Shown: positions 8,620 through 17,620 of the stretch, one piece after another
Layout of the letters: every line of letters begins with the position of its first letter
How positions within the stretch are numbered: the first letter of the stretch is position 1
Origin: an uncultured Eubacteriales bacterium
Lineage (GTDB): Bacteria > Bacillota > Clostridia > Oscillospirales > Acutalibacteraceae
DNA length: 64,000 nt
Assembly (NCBI GenBank): GCA_934647945.1
Contig: CAKUFK010000014.1
Location: 1 to 64,000 of the forward strand
Reading direction: 5' to 3'
Position numbers and translations under genes: made by a program
Notes under the pieces: generated by a model
Told to the model about the DNA's origin: nothing
The model's input: the letters and a program-made list of their open reading frames with translations, nothing else
Databases searched by the model: none

Positions 8620-9350
8620 CCTCTTTTACCTACAATGGCCGCAGTTCTGCCGACTTCGGTTTGCACATTGAGAAAAAGGATGTATTCTCCGCACCGGAAT
8701 ATGATGCGGAGTTCATCTCCATCCCCGGAAGAAGCGGCGATATCATCAACCCCAACCGCCGCTTTTCCAATATCAAGGTCACCTATACGGTGTTCCTCAT
8801 GCGGAAGAATACCGCCGCCCTTGCCTCCGTCCTACGGGATATCAAGGGCTGGTTGTATTCCGAGCCGGACAGATACCATGAGCTTACTGACTCCTACGAT
8901 GCGGAGTATTTCCGTTACGGAGTCATATCCGGTGTGCTGGATATTGAGGAGCAACTGAATAAAATCGGCTGCTTCACCGTGACCTTCAACTGCAAGCCCT
9001 TCAAGTACAGCTTTGCGGGACAGCAAACAGTGTCAGTAGACGCATCCGAACTGACGATTACAAATCCGACTGCTTTTGAGAGCCGTCCGTATATCAAAAT
9101 CTATGGCAGCGGTCTGATTCGGCTCATGATTCAGCCGGAAGGTCAAGGTACAAGCGTCTGGGTACTTTACGGTGTGGACGAGTACATTGAAATCGACAGC
9201 GAACACATGAACTGCTACAAGGGTACCGTTCTCAAAAACGATATCCTTTCCGGGGAAGGCTTTCCTGTGCTGAAGCCGGGAGAAAACACAATTGCCTGTG
9301 CCGGAAATGTACGCAGAGTTGAACTTGTTCCCAGGTGGTGCTGCCTATGA
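8616..9350 (+). CDS. Distal tail protein (Dit)
   Basis: The 244-residue product matches the siphovirus distal tail family, whose hexamer links the tail tube to the baseplate or tail tip. Recognisable pieces are SFTYNGRSSADFGLHIEKKD at the start, the loop ISIPGRSGDIINPNRRF and a beta-rich C-terminal domain with the phrase KPFKYSFAGQQ. ATG 8616 overlaps the tape measure stop (ATGA). It is followed by the endopeptidase gene, again by ATGA overlap. Confidence 0.9.
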   Translation: MTSFTYNGRSSADFGLHIEKKDVFSAPEYDAEFISIPGRSGDIINPNRRFSNIKVTYTVFLMRKNTAALASVLRDIKGWLYSEPDRYHELTDSYDAEYFRYGVISGVLDIEEQLNKIGCFTVTFNCKPFKYSFAGQQTVSVDASELTITNPTAFESRPYIKIYGSGLIRLMIQPEGQGTSVWVLYGVDEYIEIDSEHMNCYKGTVLKNDILSGEGFPVLKPGENTIACAGNVRRVELVPRWCCL

Positions 9351-11167
9351 TCCCTGTACTTTACCCCGCAAACGCTACGGGTTTTTCGACCTTCGGTCTG
9401 GGTGTGCTGACGGATACCATCTCCTGCGAGGTCACCGAGGAGCGAAACGGCGTGTTCGAATGCCTGCTCAAATACCCGGTCAGCGGTCAGCACTATGGGC
9501 TTATCACGAAAGAGTGCATCATCAAGGCGAAGCCCAATGACACCGCCGCTGACCAAGCGTTCCGTATTTACCGCATTACAAAGCCCTTAAACGGTATCGT
9601 CACCATCTACGGGCAGCACATCTCCTATGACCTTGCCAATGTTCCTGTGCTGCCGTTTGCCACGGAGAGCCGCTCTCCGCAGCTGATTCTCTCGCAGCTT
9701 TTGTTGGGAGACACACGCTTTACGGGCTGGACGGACTATTCGGACGCAAAGGCATTCTCGGTCACGCAGCCGAAAAGCGTCCGAGCCTGTCTCGGTGGCA
9801 CGGAAGGCTCCATGCTCTCCCAGTGGCACGGCGAATTTGAGTGGGATAACTTCACTGTAAAATTCCACTCCCACCGTGGGCAGAAAACAGGTGTGGTCAT
9901 TGAATACGGCAAGAACCTCACCTCCTTGGAGCAGGACGAGGACAACAGCGGTGTGTATACCGCACTGCTCCCGTATGCCGTGTACACCCCGGAAGGCTCG
10001 GACACCGAAACGGTGGTGACACTGCCCGAGGTGACGCTCCCCATTGTGACCTCGGAGATTGTCCGGGCGAAAACTCTTATTCTGGATTTTTCTGACCAGT
10101 TCGCAGAGAACACCTCCATTACGGAAGAAGCACTCCGTGCCAAAGCCAACAGCTACATCAAGGCCAATCCGCTGGGAGCGACCATTCCCACGATCAAGGT
10201 TTCCTTTGAGCCGCTGTGGAAGCAGCCGGAATACTCGGCGCTTCTGGAGAGAGTCAACCTCTGCGATACCGTCACCATTCGGCATTCGCTGCTTGGTGTC
10301 AGCGTATCGGCTATGGTCATTGAAACCATGTATGACACTCTTGCCGAGCGGTACAAGAGCATTTCCCTCGGTCAGAGCAAGTCCAGCATGATCACCACCA
10401 TCTCCGAGGTGCAGTCCACGGTCGATAAGGTGGAGTCCACGGTGGGACGCTTCCCGAAGCTGCTCCAAACCGCCATTGGCAAAGCCACAGGGCTTATTAC
10501 CGGGCAGAGCGGCGGTTATGTGGTCATTCATACCGCAGAGGAAAACGGACAGCCTTACGAACTGCTGATTCTGGACGCCCCCTCCATTGACGAAGCGGTC
10601 AATGTCTGGCGGTGGAATGTTGGCGGTCTGGGATTCTCCCGTAACGGCTACAACGGTCCCTACGAAACCGCCATCACGGCGGACGGGCAGATCGTCGCAG
10701 ACTTTATCACCTCCGGCTCTCTGGTAGCAAACATCATTAAAGCCGGTGTTATCCAGTCGCAGGACGGTTCGTCCTGGTGGGATTTGGAGAGCGGCGAAGT
10801 CGTGCTTCGCGCCTACGCCACCAGCAAAGAGGTCACCGAGGTCAGCGACCGCATTACCACCATCGAGGAGCAGAAAATGCTCCGGCTGGTCATTATCTCG
10901 TCCAACGGGAACATCTTCAAAAACGGCAATGTGAAAACGCTGCTTTCCGCCAAGGTGTACTCTTGGGACGAGGACATCACCGACACACTGGATGCCAACC
11001 AGTTTGTCTGGACAAGGGTGTCGGAGGATACGGAAGCGGACAAGGTCTGGAACGAGCAGCATTTCGGCGGCGCAAAGTCCGTGGTCATCACCGGTGCGGA
11101 TGTCAAAGTCCGCGCCACTTTTTATTGTGACCTCATCGACACCACCACCCGGCAGAGCCTGTTATAA
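9347..11167 (+). CDS. Tail-associated endopeptidase / tail tip protein (Tal)
   Basis: The 606-residue protein has the N-terminal gp27-like ring domain of prophage endopeptidase tail proteins (LGVLTDTISCEVTEERNGVFEC, YRITKPLNGIVTIYGQHISYDL). The middle part forms the hub; the C-terminal third contains a beta domain with GLGFSRNGYNGPYETAITADGQIVADFITSGS, a widespread tail-fibre motif. Its last ~100 residues are an Ig-like unit with the motif SSNGNIFKNG, which recurs in the next gene. ATG 9347 overlaps the Dit stop; the in-frame GTGs upstream lack a better ribosome site. A catalytic site was not identified by eye. Confidence 0.85.
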   Translation: MIPVLYPANATGFSTFGLGVLTDTISCEVTEERNGVFECLLKYPVSGQHYGLITKECIIKAKPNDTAADQAFRIYRITKPLNGIVTIYGQHISYDLANVPVLPFATESRSPQLILSQLLLGDTRFTGWTDYSDAKAFSVTQPKSVRACLGGTEGSMLSQWHGEFEWDNFTVKFHSHRGQKTGVVIEYGKNLTSLEQDEDNSGVYTALLPYAVYTPEGSDTETVVTLPEVTLPIVTSEIVRAKTLILDFSDQFAENTSITEEALRAKANSYIKANPLGATIPTIKVSFEPLWKQPEYSALLERVNLCDTVTIRHSLLGVSVSAMVIETMYDTLAERYKSISLGQSKSSMITTISEVQSTVDKVESTVGRFPKLLQTAIGKATGLITGQSGGYVVIHTAEENGQPYELLILDAPSIDEAVNVWRWNVGGLGFSRNGYNGPYETAITADGQIVADFITSGSLVANIIKAGVIQSQDGSSWWDLESGEVVLRAYATSKEVTEVSDRITTIEEQKMLRLVIISSNGNIFKNGNVKTLLSAKVYSWDEDITDTLDANQFVWTRVSEDTEADKVWNEQHFGGAKSVVITGADVKVRATFYCDLIDTTTRQSLL

Positions 11168-11181
11168 CGGAGGACTTTTCT

Positions 11182-12336
11182 ATGGCAACCACAGAACCAT
11201 CTCAAGACACCGGTGTTAAGCCGGAAAACCCCACAAATTCAAAGGAGGCTTCTCACATGAGCAAAGCACAAGGTCAGTTTACGATTATCGACTACAATGA
11301 CGCGCTGACGCTGACGGGGTACATCGGCTCGAACCTCGCCAAGACGCAGATGTACAACCCCGACAACGGCAGCTATACCCCAGACTGGAAAACAAAGAAC
11401 CTGGTTCTGACGCCCAGTCTGTATGTCATCGGCACGACTGCCGACCAGATCACCACCGCAAATGTCACCTCAGTCAAATGGTATGTTGGTGACAGCAACA
11501 CCGCCATCACCGCAGGCACGAACTACGGACTCAGTGGCGCAAAGAGCCACATTCTCACTGTCAAGGCCAATGTCATGGCAGAGCTGCCCGGCATCGACTA
11601 CCGCTGCGTCATCACCTACAAGGACGAAAGCACCGGTCTGCCGCTGACCCATCCGCTGACCATTTCCTTCTCCCGTGTGGTCAATGGCAGCGGTATCGTC
11701 GACCTGCTGGTCACCACGCCCAACGGCAATGTGTTCAAGAACGAGGAGGTCGCAAGCCTGACTGCAAAAGCGGAACTGTGGCGCGGCTCTACGGTGGACA
11801 GCACCAAGGTCAGCTACAAGTGGGCGGTCATGGATGCTTCCGTGGCGGCAACTTCCTCTACCGGCTATGACGCAGACTTCGGCATTGGCTGGAGAAAACT
11901 GTCGGATGCATCCGGACAGTATGCGGGAACGGCTACCGCAACGCTCACCATTTATGCCGCTGCAATCAACAGCTATGCAGTATTCAAGTGCTGTGCGCAG
12001 GACACGGATTCCGCGTCTGCGTCCTACAACACGAAGTTTTTCGATGTGGCGACCTTTATCGACAACTCCGATCCCTTGCAGATCATCGTCACTTCTACGG
12101 GCGGCGATGTGTTCAAGAACGGACAAGGCACCACAGTGCTGACCGCCGTCTGCTATCAGGCGGGGTCTGAAGTGGATGCAGCCGGGAACGGCAGTTACAC
12201 CTGGACGAAGTATAACAAGGATGGTGCAATCGATACTTCTTGGGGTACCAACGGCTCCAAGACCGGCAAGACCCTGTCGGTGTCCAGTGCGGATGTGGAT
12301 ACCAAGGCCACCTTCATGGTCGTGGTTTCGCTTTGA
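11182..12336 (+). CDS. Tail tip protein with two Ig-like repeats
   Basis: The 384-residue product has two copies of the Ig-like unit found at the end of the upstream gene: TTPNGNVFKNEEVASLTAKA and STGGDVFKNGQGTTVLTAV. An N-terminal domain precedes them with DYNDALTLTGYIGS. Such proteins decorate the tail tip and may bind cell-surface sugars. There are two in-frame starts with good ribosome sites: ATG 11182 (CGGAGG) and ATG 11257 (AAAGGAGG), so a form 25 residues shorter is possible. No family name is certain. Confidence 0.75.
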   Translation: MATTEPSQDTGVKPENPTNSKEASHMSKAQGQFTIIDYNDALTLTGYIGSNLAKTQMYNPDNGSYTPDWKTKNLVLTPSLYVIGTTADQITTANVTSVKWYVGDSNTAITAGTNYGLSGAKSHILTVKANVMAELPGIDYRCVITYKDESTGLPLTHPLTISFSRVVNGSGIVDLLVTTPNGNVFKNEEVASLTAKAELWRGSTVDSTKVSYKWAVMDASVAATSSTGYDADFGIGWRKLSDASGQYAGTATATLTIYAAAINSYAVFKCCAQDTDSASASYNTKFFDVATFIDNSDPLQIIVTSTGGDVFKNGQGTTVLTAVCYQAGSEVDAAGNGSYTWTKYNKDGAIDTSWGTNGSKTGKTLSVSSADVDTKATFMVVVSL

Positions 12337-12348
12337 GGGGGTGTCGGG

Positions 12349-13431
12349 ATGATCGCATCGGCACAGTTCACCATTATCAGTCTCTGTGATGTGGTCACCT
12401 CGGACACCGCACCGGAGAACCCCTATGAGGGGCAGCTTTGGGTGGACACCTCGGTGTCACCGCCGGAGACGAAAATATGGAACGGAAACGCATGGGTGGT
12501 GCAGAACGACATTGAAACAATTCGCACCACCATTTCCATTCTCACAGAGAAGAATGCGCAGTTCCAGCAGACCATTGACGGTCTGAACAGCTATGTGGCA
12601 AACCTCACCGAAACGGTAGAAACCGTATCCAATGACCAGGGCGTTCTGGAGGAGCGAGTGCTGAGTTCTGAAAGCAGGCTTTCTCAGCTTCAGCAGACGG
12701 TGGACGGGCTCTCTGTTACCATGCAGGAGCAGTACATCGGCGGTATCAACTATGTGCAGAACTCCTCCGGGCTGAACGGCATCACCGACGACTGGGGGTA
12801 TTCCGGCACGGTGCGGACGGATGCATCTACGGATACGCAGAACAACACAATCTCCGACTCCTGCTTCGTGTTGGGTGCAACTACCTCGCTGTATCAGTAC
12901 ATCCGTGGTGTGCTTCCCGGCACTTACACGGTTTCCGTTCGGGCAAAGAAAACATCGACCATGTCGGGGTATTTCTATATCACCTACAACGGGAACAAGA
13001 CGAAATACCTGTTCAGCCGTAGCGATGCCTTCGGCTGGACAGACTTCACTGTGACCCTCACCGATGTGACCGACCCTACACTACGCATTTACTGCTACTG
13101 CCGGGATGCGTCCATTTATCTTGCCGACATCATGATCTCCGAAGGGGCGATACCCCGAAAGTGGACGCCTGCGCCCAACGAAATTTACACGCAGGAGGTC
13201 AAAATCGACAAGCGCGGCATTGAGGTTTCCAACAGCGCATCCTCTCAGCGGACGGTCATTACGAACGCGGAATTTGCAGGCTACTACAACGATGAGGTGA
13301 TTTTCACCTTGAACAAAGACGAAACCCAGACCAAGAAAACCACGGTGGACGGTGAGCTAACCGTAGGCAAGACAAAGTTCGTTCCCATGCCAACGGCATC
13401 CGAGGGGCTGAACATCGTCATTCTGGATTAA
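12349..13431 (+). CDS. Phage minor tail / tail-tip protein
   Basis: This 360-residue protein starts with a short domain (QLWVDTSVSPPETKIWNGNAWV) common in Firmicutes phage tail-tip proteins. A predicted coiled coil follows at about residues 60-125 (TEKNAQFQQTIDGLNSYV). The middle is a jelly-roll-like carbohydrate-binding domain (GTYTVSVRAKKTSTMSGYFY, FTVTLTDVTDPTLRIYCYC), then a terminal domain ending with LNIVILD. This layout suggests a trimeric host-recognition fibre or baseplate arm. GGGGGTGT precedes ATG 12349. It is co-directional with the fibre gene that follows nine bases later. Confidence 0.75.
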   Translation: MIASAQFTIISLCDVVTSDTAPENPYEGQLWVDTSVSPPETKIWNGNAWVVQNDIETIRTTISILTEKNAQFQQTIDGLNSYVANLTETVETVSNDQGVLEERVLSSESRLSQLQQTVDGLSVTMQEQYIGGINYVQNSSGLNGITDDWGYSGTVRTDASTDTQNNTISDSCFVLGATTSLYQYIRGVLPGTYTVSVRAKKTSTMSGYFYITYNGNKTKYLFSRSDAFGWTDFTVTLTDVTDPTLRIYCYCRDASIYLADIMISEGAIPRKWTPAPNEIYTQEVKIDKRGIEVSNSASSQRTVITNAEFAGYYNDEVIFTLNKDETQTKKTTVDGELTVGKTKFVPMPTASEGLNIVILD

Positions 13432-13440
13432 GGAGGTCAT

Positions 13441-15432
13441 ATGGCTACATGGAAAAGCGCGTCCTATGACGGGCGCTATCTGCAACTGGATATTACAGAA
13501 AGTGTGAATGTGGTCAACAACACCTCCACGCTTTCCTGGACTCTGACCTCAACCGGCGGTTCATCTACCTACTACACCATAGATGCCACCACCATTACAA
13601 TCAACGGGACGCAGGTCTATTACAAAGCAAGAACCGCATGGGATTCCAAGGTGTTCCCGGCAAAGAAAGGCTCGGTCAGCGGAACGATCACCGTAGCTCA
13701 TGACAGCAACGGCAGCAAAACCATAACGGTCGGCTTTTCTACCCGTGTGTACATCTACGGTCCCCAGGAATACGGCGGCAGCATGACCTTGACTGCCATC
13801 GATCGCAATGCGCCGACCGTAACCTTCAGCACTTCGAATATTACGGCAAACGGTTTTAAGATATCCGCATCATCTTCTGCTACGGCAGATATCTGGCAGT
13901 ACAGCGTAAACGGTGGATCAACATGGACACAGTTCTCTACCACGGCAGGAACGAGAGCAAGTGTAACGCTGACCTCACTTTCTCCAAATACGAGTTATAC
14001 GGTCAAGGTCAGGGTCAGACGGCAATACAACCAGGTCTACGGCACTTCCGGCAGTTCCACGGTCAAGACGCTGGGCGGTGCGGTGGTGAACAGTGTCAAC
14101 ACGGTGACGGCGGACAATGCCACGGTTTCCATTACCATCAATGTGACCGTGTACGAAGCCTCCTACACCAATACGCTGGTGCTCAAAAACGGCAGCACGA
14201 CCATCCTGACTATTTCCGGGCTTTCCTGGTCGAAGGGCACGGCGAACCGCACGGTCACGCTGACATCGGCGCAGAGAACAACGCTGTTGAACGCTATGGC
14301 GTCCATCAAGTCCTTTATAGGTACCTTTGCGGTTTCGTCTTACAGCGGGTCTACGCAGATCGGCAGCACCTCAAGCAAGACTGCCACGGTACTGACCACG
14401 GCAACCAATTCTGCTCCAACCATAAGCGGATTCACTTATGCCGACAGCTACACGACCACGAAAAACCTCACAGGCAACGACCAGCTATTCGTGCAGAACT
14501 ACTCGACTCTCAAGGTCACCCCCGGAACGGCGACTGCAAAGAACGGAGCGTCCATTTCCAACTATACCGCTTCCTGCAACGGTTTATCCGCATCCAATTC
14601 AACCGGGTCTGCTATCACAGTCGGAAAGATCGCCAAGTCCGGCAGTGTGACGGTCACGCTCTCGGTCACGGACTCCCGCGGCTACACCGCCGAAACTTCA
14701 CGGACGGTGACGGTCATTCCGTACACTAAGCCGAAGGTGTCCTCGGTGACGCTCCGACGAACCAACGACATTGAAGCGGAAATGCAGCTCAAATTCAGCG
14801 GCTCTATTTCTGCTGTGACCGTAGACGGGACGCAGAAAAACAGCGTGGTTTATGTGCGGTATCGGTACAAGAAAACCAGTGAGAGCAGTTACGGCAGCTA
14901 CACCAGCATCTATTCTGGCACGACAAAAAGCGGAACCTCTTTCAGCTACTCCAATTTAGAACTTTGCAATTTGGATTCCAACAGCTCCTACGACTTCCAC
15001 TTACAGATCCAAGACAAGCTCTATTCTCTGAGTAGTCTGGATCTGTATTTCGTTGTGCCGCAAGGAACTCCGCTCATTGCGCTTCGTAAAAAGAAAGTCG
15101 GCATCAACACGCCGGAGCCGCAGGCCGCGCTGGATGTGGACGGTAATATTCACATGAATGGCGTCAATGTCCACGGCAAAATGGGCAGAGTGGACGGCTC
15201 GACCACCGACCTCAACAATGTGAAGACTCCCGGCTATTATTTTGCGTATTCCGCTTCCACGGCAAAGCACTTTCCGACCACCACAATCGGTATGCTGGAG
15301 GTCTTTCTGCCGGAAAGCTACTTCATTCAGCAGCGGTACACCGTCTATGACGGCTCGAGGATGTACATCCGAGGAAACTACGGCGGCACGTGGTCCTCGT
15401 GGCACACGGTGTCGCTGACCAAAGTAACATAA
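13441..15432 (+). CDS. Tail fibre protein with pyocin-knob-like C-terminus
   Basis: The 663-residue protein begins with a siphovirus DUF859-like domain (MATWKSASYDGRYLQLDITES), followed by a fibronectin-type III unit (TLTSLSPNTSYTVKVRVRRQ) and several Ser/Thr-rich beta domains. A collar motif GINTPEPQAALDVDGNI lies near residue 555. The last ~80 residues (LNNVKTPGYYFAYSAS, ESYFIQQRYTVYDGSRMYIR, WSSWHTVS) match the pyocin-knob receptor-binding module. This is the likely receptor-binding protein. GGAGG sits ahead of ATG 13441 and a terminator follows. Confidence 0.85.
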   Translation: MATWKSASYDGRYLQLDITESVNVVNNTSTLSWTLTSTGGSSTYYTIDATTITINGTQVYYKARTAWDSKVFPAKKGSVSGTITVAHDSNGSKTITVGFSTRVYIYGPQEYGGSMTLTAIDRNAPTVTFSTSNITANGFKISASSSATADIWQYSVNGGSTWTQFSTTAGTRASVTLTSLSPNTSYTVKVRVRRQYNQVYGTSGSSTVKTLGGAVVNSVNTVTADNATVSITINVTVYEASYTNTLVLKNGSTTILTISGLSWSKGTANRTVTLTSAQRTTLLNAMASIKSFIGTFAVSSYSGSTQIGSTSSKTATVLTTATNSAPTISGFTYADSYTTTKNLTGNDQLFVQNYSTLKVTPGTATAKNGASISNYTASCNGLSASNSTGSAITVGKIAKSGSVTVTLSVTDSRGYTAETSRTVTVIPYTKPKVSSVTLRRTNDIEAEMQLKFSGSISAVTVDGTQKNSVVYVRYRYKKTSESSYGSYTSIYSGTTKSGTSFSYSNLELCNLDSNSSYDFHLQIQDKLYSLSSLDLYFVVPQGTPLIALRKKKVGINTPEPQAALDVDGNIHMNGVNVHGKMGRVDGSTTDLNNVKTPGYYFAYSASTAKHFPTTTIGMLEVFLPESYFIQQRYTVYDGSRMYIRGNYGGTWSSWHTVSLTKVT

Positions 15433-15445
15433 CTTTTTCGGAATC

Positions 15446-15471
15446 AAGGCGCTCTGCGGAGTGCCTTTTTT
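15446..15471 (+). terminator. Terminator after the tail fibre gene
   Basis: An eight-base stem (AGGCGCTC / GAGTGCCT, one G-U pair) with a short loop is followed by a run of six T. It lies between the structural genes and the holin, so it may reduce read-through into the lysis genes. Confidence 0.7.
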
Positions 15472-15506
15472 CATACCATTTTCAAAATCAAAGGAGGACA
15501 AACAAC

Positions 15507-15920
15507 ATGAAAGAATTCTGGACGACCATTCAGGTAGTATTCGCCGGTATCGGCGGCTGGCTGGGCTGGTTCTTGGGAGGATGTGACGGCTTGCTTTACG
15601 CGCTTCTGGCATTCGTAGTCATCGACTACATCACCGGCATCATGTGCGCCGTGGTGGATAAGAAGCTGTCCAGCGAAGTCGGCTTCAAGGGCATTTTCAA
15701 AAAAGTACTCATCTTCGCCCTGGTCGGCATCGGGCATATTCTCGACACCCGTGTCATCGGCAGCGGCTCGGTGATGCGTACCGCCGTCATTTTCTTCTAC
15801 TTGTCGAATGAGGGTGTATCCTTGCTTGAGAATGCCGCTTATCTGGGGCTGCCCATTCCGCAGAAGCTGAAATCCGTACTGGAGCAGCTTCATGACCGCA
15901 GCGAAAAGGAGGACGAATAA
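15507..15920 (+). CDS. Phage holin
   Basis: The 137-residue protein belongs to the toxin-secretion/phage-lysis holin family, which opens the inner membrane so that endolysin can reach the wall. It has hydrophobic segments at about residues 8-24, 28-45 and 68-85 and the family signature DYITGIMCAVVDKKLSSEVGF. A further conserved feature is SVMRTAVIFFYLSNEGVSLL. ATG 15507 has AAAGGAGG upstream; the earlier in-frame start lies inside the fibre gene and is rejected. The tail is charged (EQLHDRSEKEDE). The amidase gene follows directly. Confidence 0.92.
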   Translation: MKEFWTTIQVVFAGIGGWLGWFLGGCDGLLYALLAFVVIDYITGIMCAVVDKKLSSEVGFKGIFKKVLIFALVGIGHILDTRVIGSGSVMRTAVIFFYLSNEGVSLLENAAYLGLPIPQKLKSVLEQLHDRSEKEDE

Positions 15921-15921
15921 T

Positions 15922-16866
15922 ATGGCTTACACGAACAGTTCCATGGTGTCCTACACCAAACTTTCTCCCAACCATTCCGGACAGCGCACCCACAGCATCG
16001 ACCGTATCACGCCCCACTGCGTGGTGGGTCAGTGCTCGGTGGAAACGCTGGGCAACATTTTTTATCCCACTTCACGTCAGGCAAGCTGCAACTACGGCAT
16101 CGGCCCGGACGGCAGGGTCGGAATGTATGTGGAAGAAAGGAACCGCTCATGGTGCTCCTCCTCCGCAGCCAACGACCAGAGAGCCGTCACCATCGAATGT
16201 GCCAGCGACAACACCGAGCCTTACGCTTTCAAGGATGTGGTATACAAGCGGCTCATTGAACTTTGCACCGACATCTGCAGGCGCAACGGCAAAACCAAGC
16301 TGCTCTGGCTTGGAGACAAAACGAAAACGCTGAACTACACGCCGAAATTCAACGAGATGGTACTGACCGTCCACAGGTGGTTTGCCGCCAAAAGCTGTCC
16401 CGGCAACTGGATGTATGCCCGCATGGGCGATCTCGCCACAAAGGTCACGGCGGCTCTCGGCAGTGAGGTAAAGCCGGTCGAACCGACCCAGCCCACCAGT
16501 GCAATCAAAGCTGGTGACCTCGTGAGCATCACGGGTAGCACCTATTATGGTGGCAAATCCATTCCAGGCTGGGTAAAGAAGCTCCGCTGGTATGTGGTCG
16601 AGGTCAGCGGCGACCGTGCCGTCATCAACAAGGATGAATCCGGCAGGTACGCCATCATGTCGCCGGTCAAGACTTCTTCACTCGCCGTGGCAGGGACAAA
16701 CGCCTCCGACTACCGCATCCACACCGTGGTGCATGGCGATACGCTCTGGGCAATCGCCAAGAAGTACCTCGGCAACGGCAGCCGCTACAAAGAAATCGTC
16801 AATCTGAACGGTCTGAAAAGCAATGTCATCTACAGCGGTATGAAGCTGAAGATCCCGAATAAGTAA
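15922..16866 (+). CDS. Endolysin: N-acetylmuramoyl-L-alanine amidase with LysM
   Basis: The 314-residue endolysin cuts the bond between MurNAc and the peptide stem of the host wall. The amidase_2 domain covers about residues 15-175, with zinc-ligand His in RITPHCVVGQ and a later His in MVLTVHRWF. After a Pro/Thr linker comes an SH3-like segment (GDLVSITGSTYYGGKSIPGW), then a C-terminal LysM domain (IHTVVHGDTLWAIAKKYLG) for wall binding. ATG 15922 is chosen because GGAGG in the end of the holin gene lies just before it. There is no signal peptide, so export relies on the holin. Confidence 0.93.
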   Translation: MAYTNSSMVSYTKLSPNHSGQRTHSIDRITPHCVVGQCSVETLGNIFYPTSRQASCNYGIGPDGRVGMYVEERNRSWCSSSAANDQRAVTIECASDNTEPYAFKDVVYKRLIELCTDICRRNGKTKLLWLGDKTKTLNYTPKFNEMVLTVHRWFAAKSCPGNWMYARMGDLATKVTAALGSEVKPVEPTQPTSAIKAGDLVSITGSTYYGGKSIPGWVKKLRWYVVEVSGDRAVINKDESGRYAIMSPVKTSSLAVAGTNASDYRIHTVVHGDTLWAIAKKYLGNGSRYKEIVNLNGLKSNVIYSGMKLKIPNK

Positions 16867-16881
16867 AACCAATCAACTCAC

Positions 16882-16922
16882 ACGCCCTCTGCGGATATTT
16901 CCGTGGAGGGCGTTATTTTTTT
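16882..16922 (+). terminator. Terminator after the endolysin gene
   Basis: A stem ACGCCCTC / GAGGGCGT with an inner CGGA/TCCG pairing is followed by TATTTTTTT. It ends the lysis unit and separates it from the recombinase module. Confidence 0.85.
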
Positions 16923-16989
16923 GCGGACCGGACAGGCAGTTTTCCTCCAGTTGGTACTGAGGCAAACCCTCGGACTGGAGGACAACTCT

Positions 16990-17391
16990 ATGACAGACCA
17001 GCAGAGAGAACAAATACGAACATTGCGCTTACAGGGTGTCAGCTATGTAAAAATCGGCGAGCAACTCGGAATTTCGGATAATACGGTGCGCTCCTTTTGC
17101 CGACGTAGCGGTTTGGGTGACAGTGCAAAGAATGCTGTTGCCTGCAAGCAATGCGGGAAGCTGACAAAAATCATCCCCAAGCAGAAGCCGAAAAAGTTCT
17201 GCTCAGACGCCTGCCGCACTGCATGGTGGAAGTCACACCCGGAGTGCGTCAACCGAAAAGCAACCTATAACTACACTTGCGCCTGTTGCGGACGACATTT
17301 TACTGCCTACGGAAATAACCACAGAAAGTACTGCTCTCATGCCTGCTATATCGCAGATCGCTTCGGAAGGGAGCGTGGCTGTGATGAATGA
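16990..17391 (+). CDS. HTH and zinc-ribbon protein of the recombinase module
   Basis: The 133-residue protein has an N-terminal helix-turn-helix (QGVSYVKIGEQLGISDNTVRSFCRRS) like those in sigma-70 region 4 or Tn3-type resolvases. Two Cys-rich units follow: CKQCGKLTKI with FCSDAC, and CACCGRHFTA with YCSHAC, probably zinc-binding. Similar genes sit beside serine recombinases in clostridial prophages and integrative elements, and are often annotated as RNA polymerase sigma-like. ATG 16990 has GGAGG nine bases upstream. It probably binds DNA near the attachment site or controls the recombinase genes; this is inference from position. Confidence 0.7.
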   Translation: MTDQQREQIRTLRLQGVSYVKIGEQLGISDNTVRSFCRRSGLGDSAKNAVACKQCGKLTKIIPKQKPKKFCSDACRTAWWKSHPECVNRKATYNYTCACCGRHFTAYGNNHRKYCSHACYIADRFGRERGCDE

Positions 17392-17620
17392 CGCCTACAG
17401 AGAACGGCTGGAGCAGTATCTTGCCTCCATGCTCCAGGCAAAGCAAATGCTGTCGATGGGGATTTTAACCCCGGAGGATTACGCCAAGATTGATACAATT
17501 ATGGCCGAAAAATACGGGATATCTTCGTGTAGTTTATATCGCGGGATTGACTTGATATACGGTGGGTTCAGAGGTAATATGTCACACTACGAGGAGGTGA
17601 CACAATGTCAGGAAGAATAA
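17384..17620 (+). CDS. SHOCT-domain small protein
   Basis: The 78-residue product has a SHOCT-like helical pair: YLASMLQAKQMLSMGILTPEDYAKIDTIMAEKYGI. The SHOCT motif is thought to mediate oligomer contacts. It is encoded between the HTH/zinc-ribbon gene (eight-base overlap) and the first recombinase (16-base overlap), so translation is probably coupled. ATG 17384 with AAGGGAG ten bases before it is preferred to an earlier start inside the previous gene; GTG 17381 is also possible. Its role is unknown; the same trio recurs in clostridial mobile elements. Confidence 0.7.
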   Translation: MNDAYRERLEQYLASMLQAKQMLSMGILTPEDYAKIDTIMAEKYGISSCSLYRGIDLIYGGFRGNMSHYEEVTQCQEE

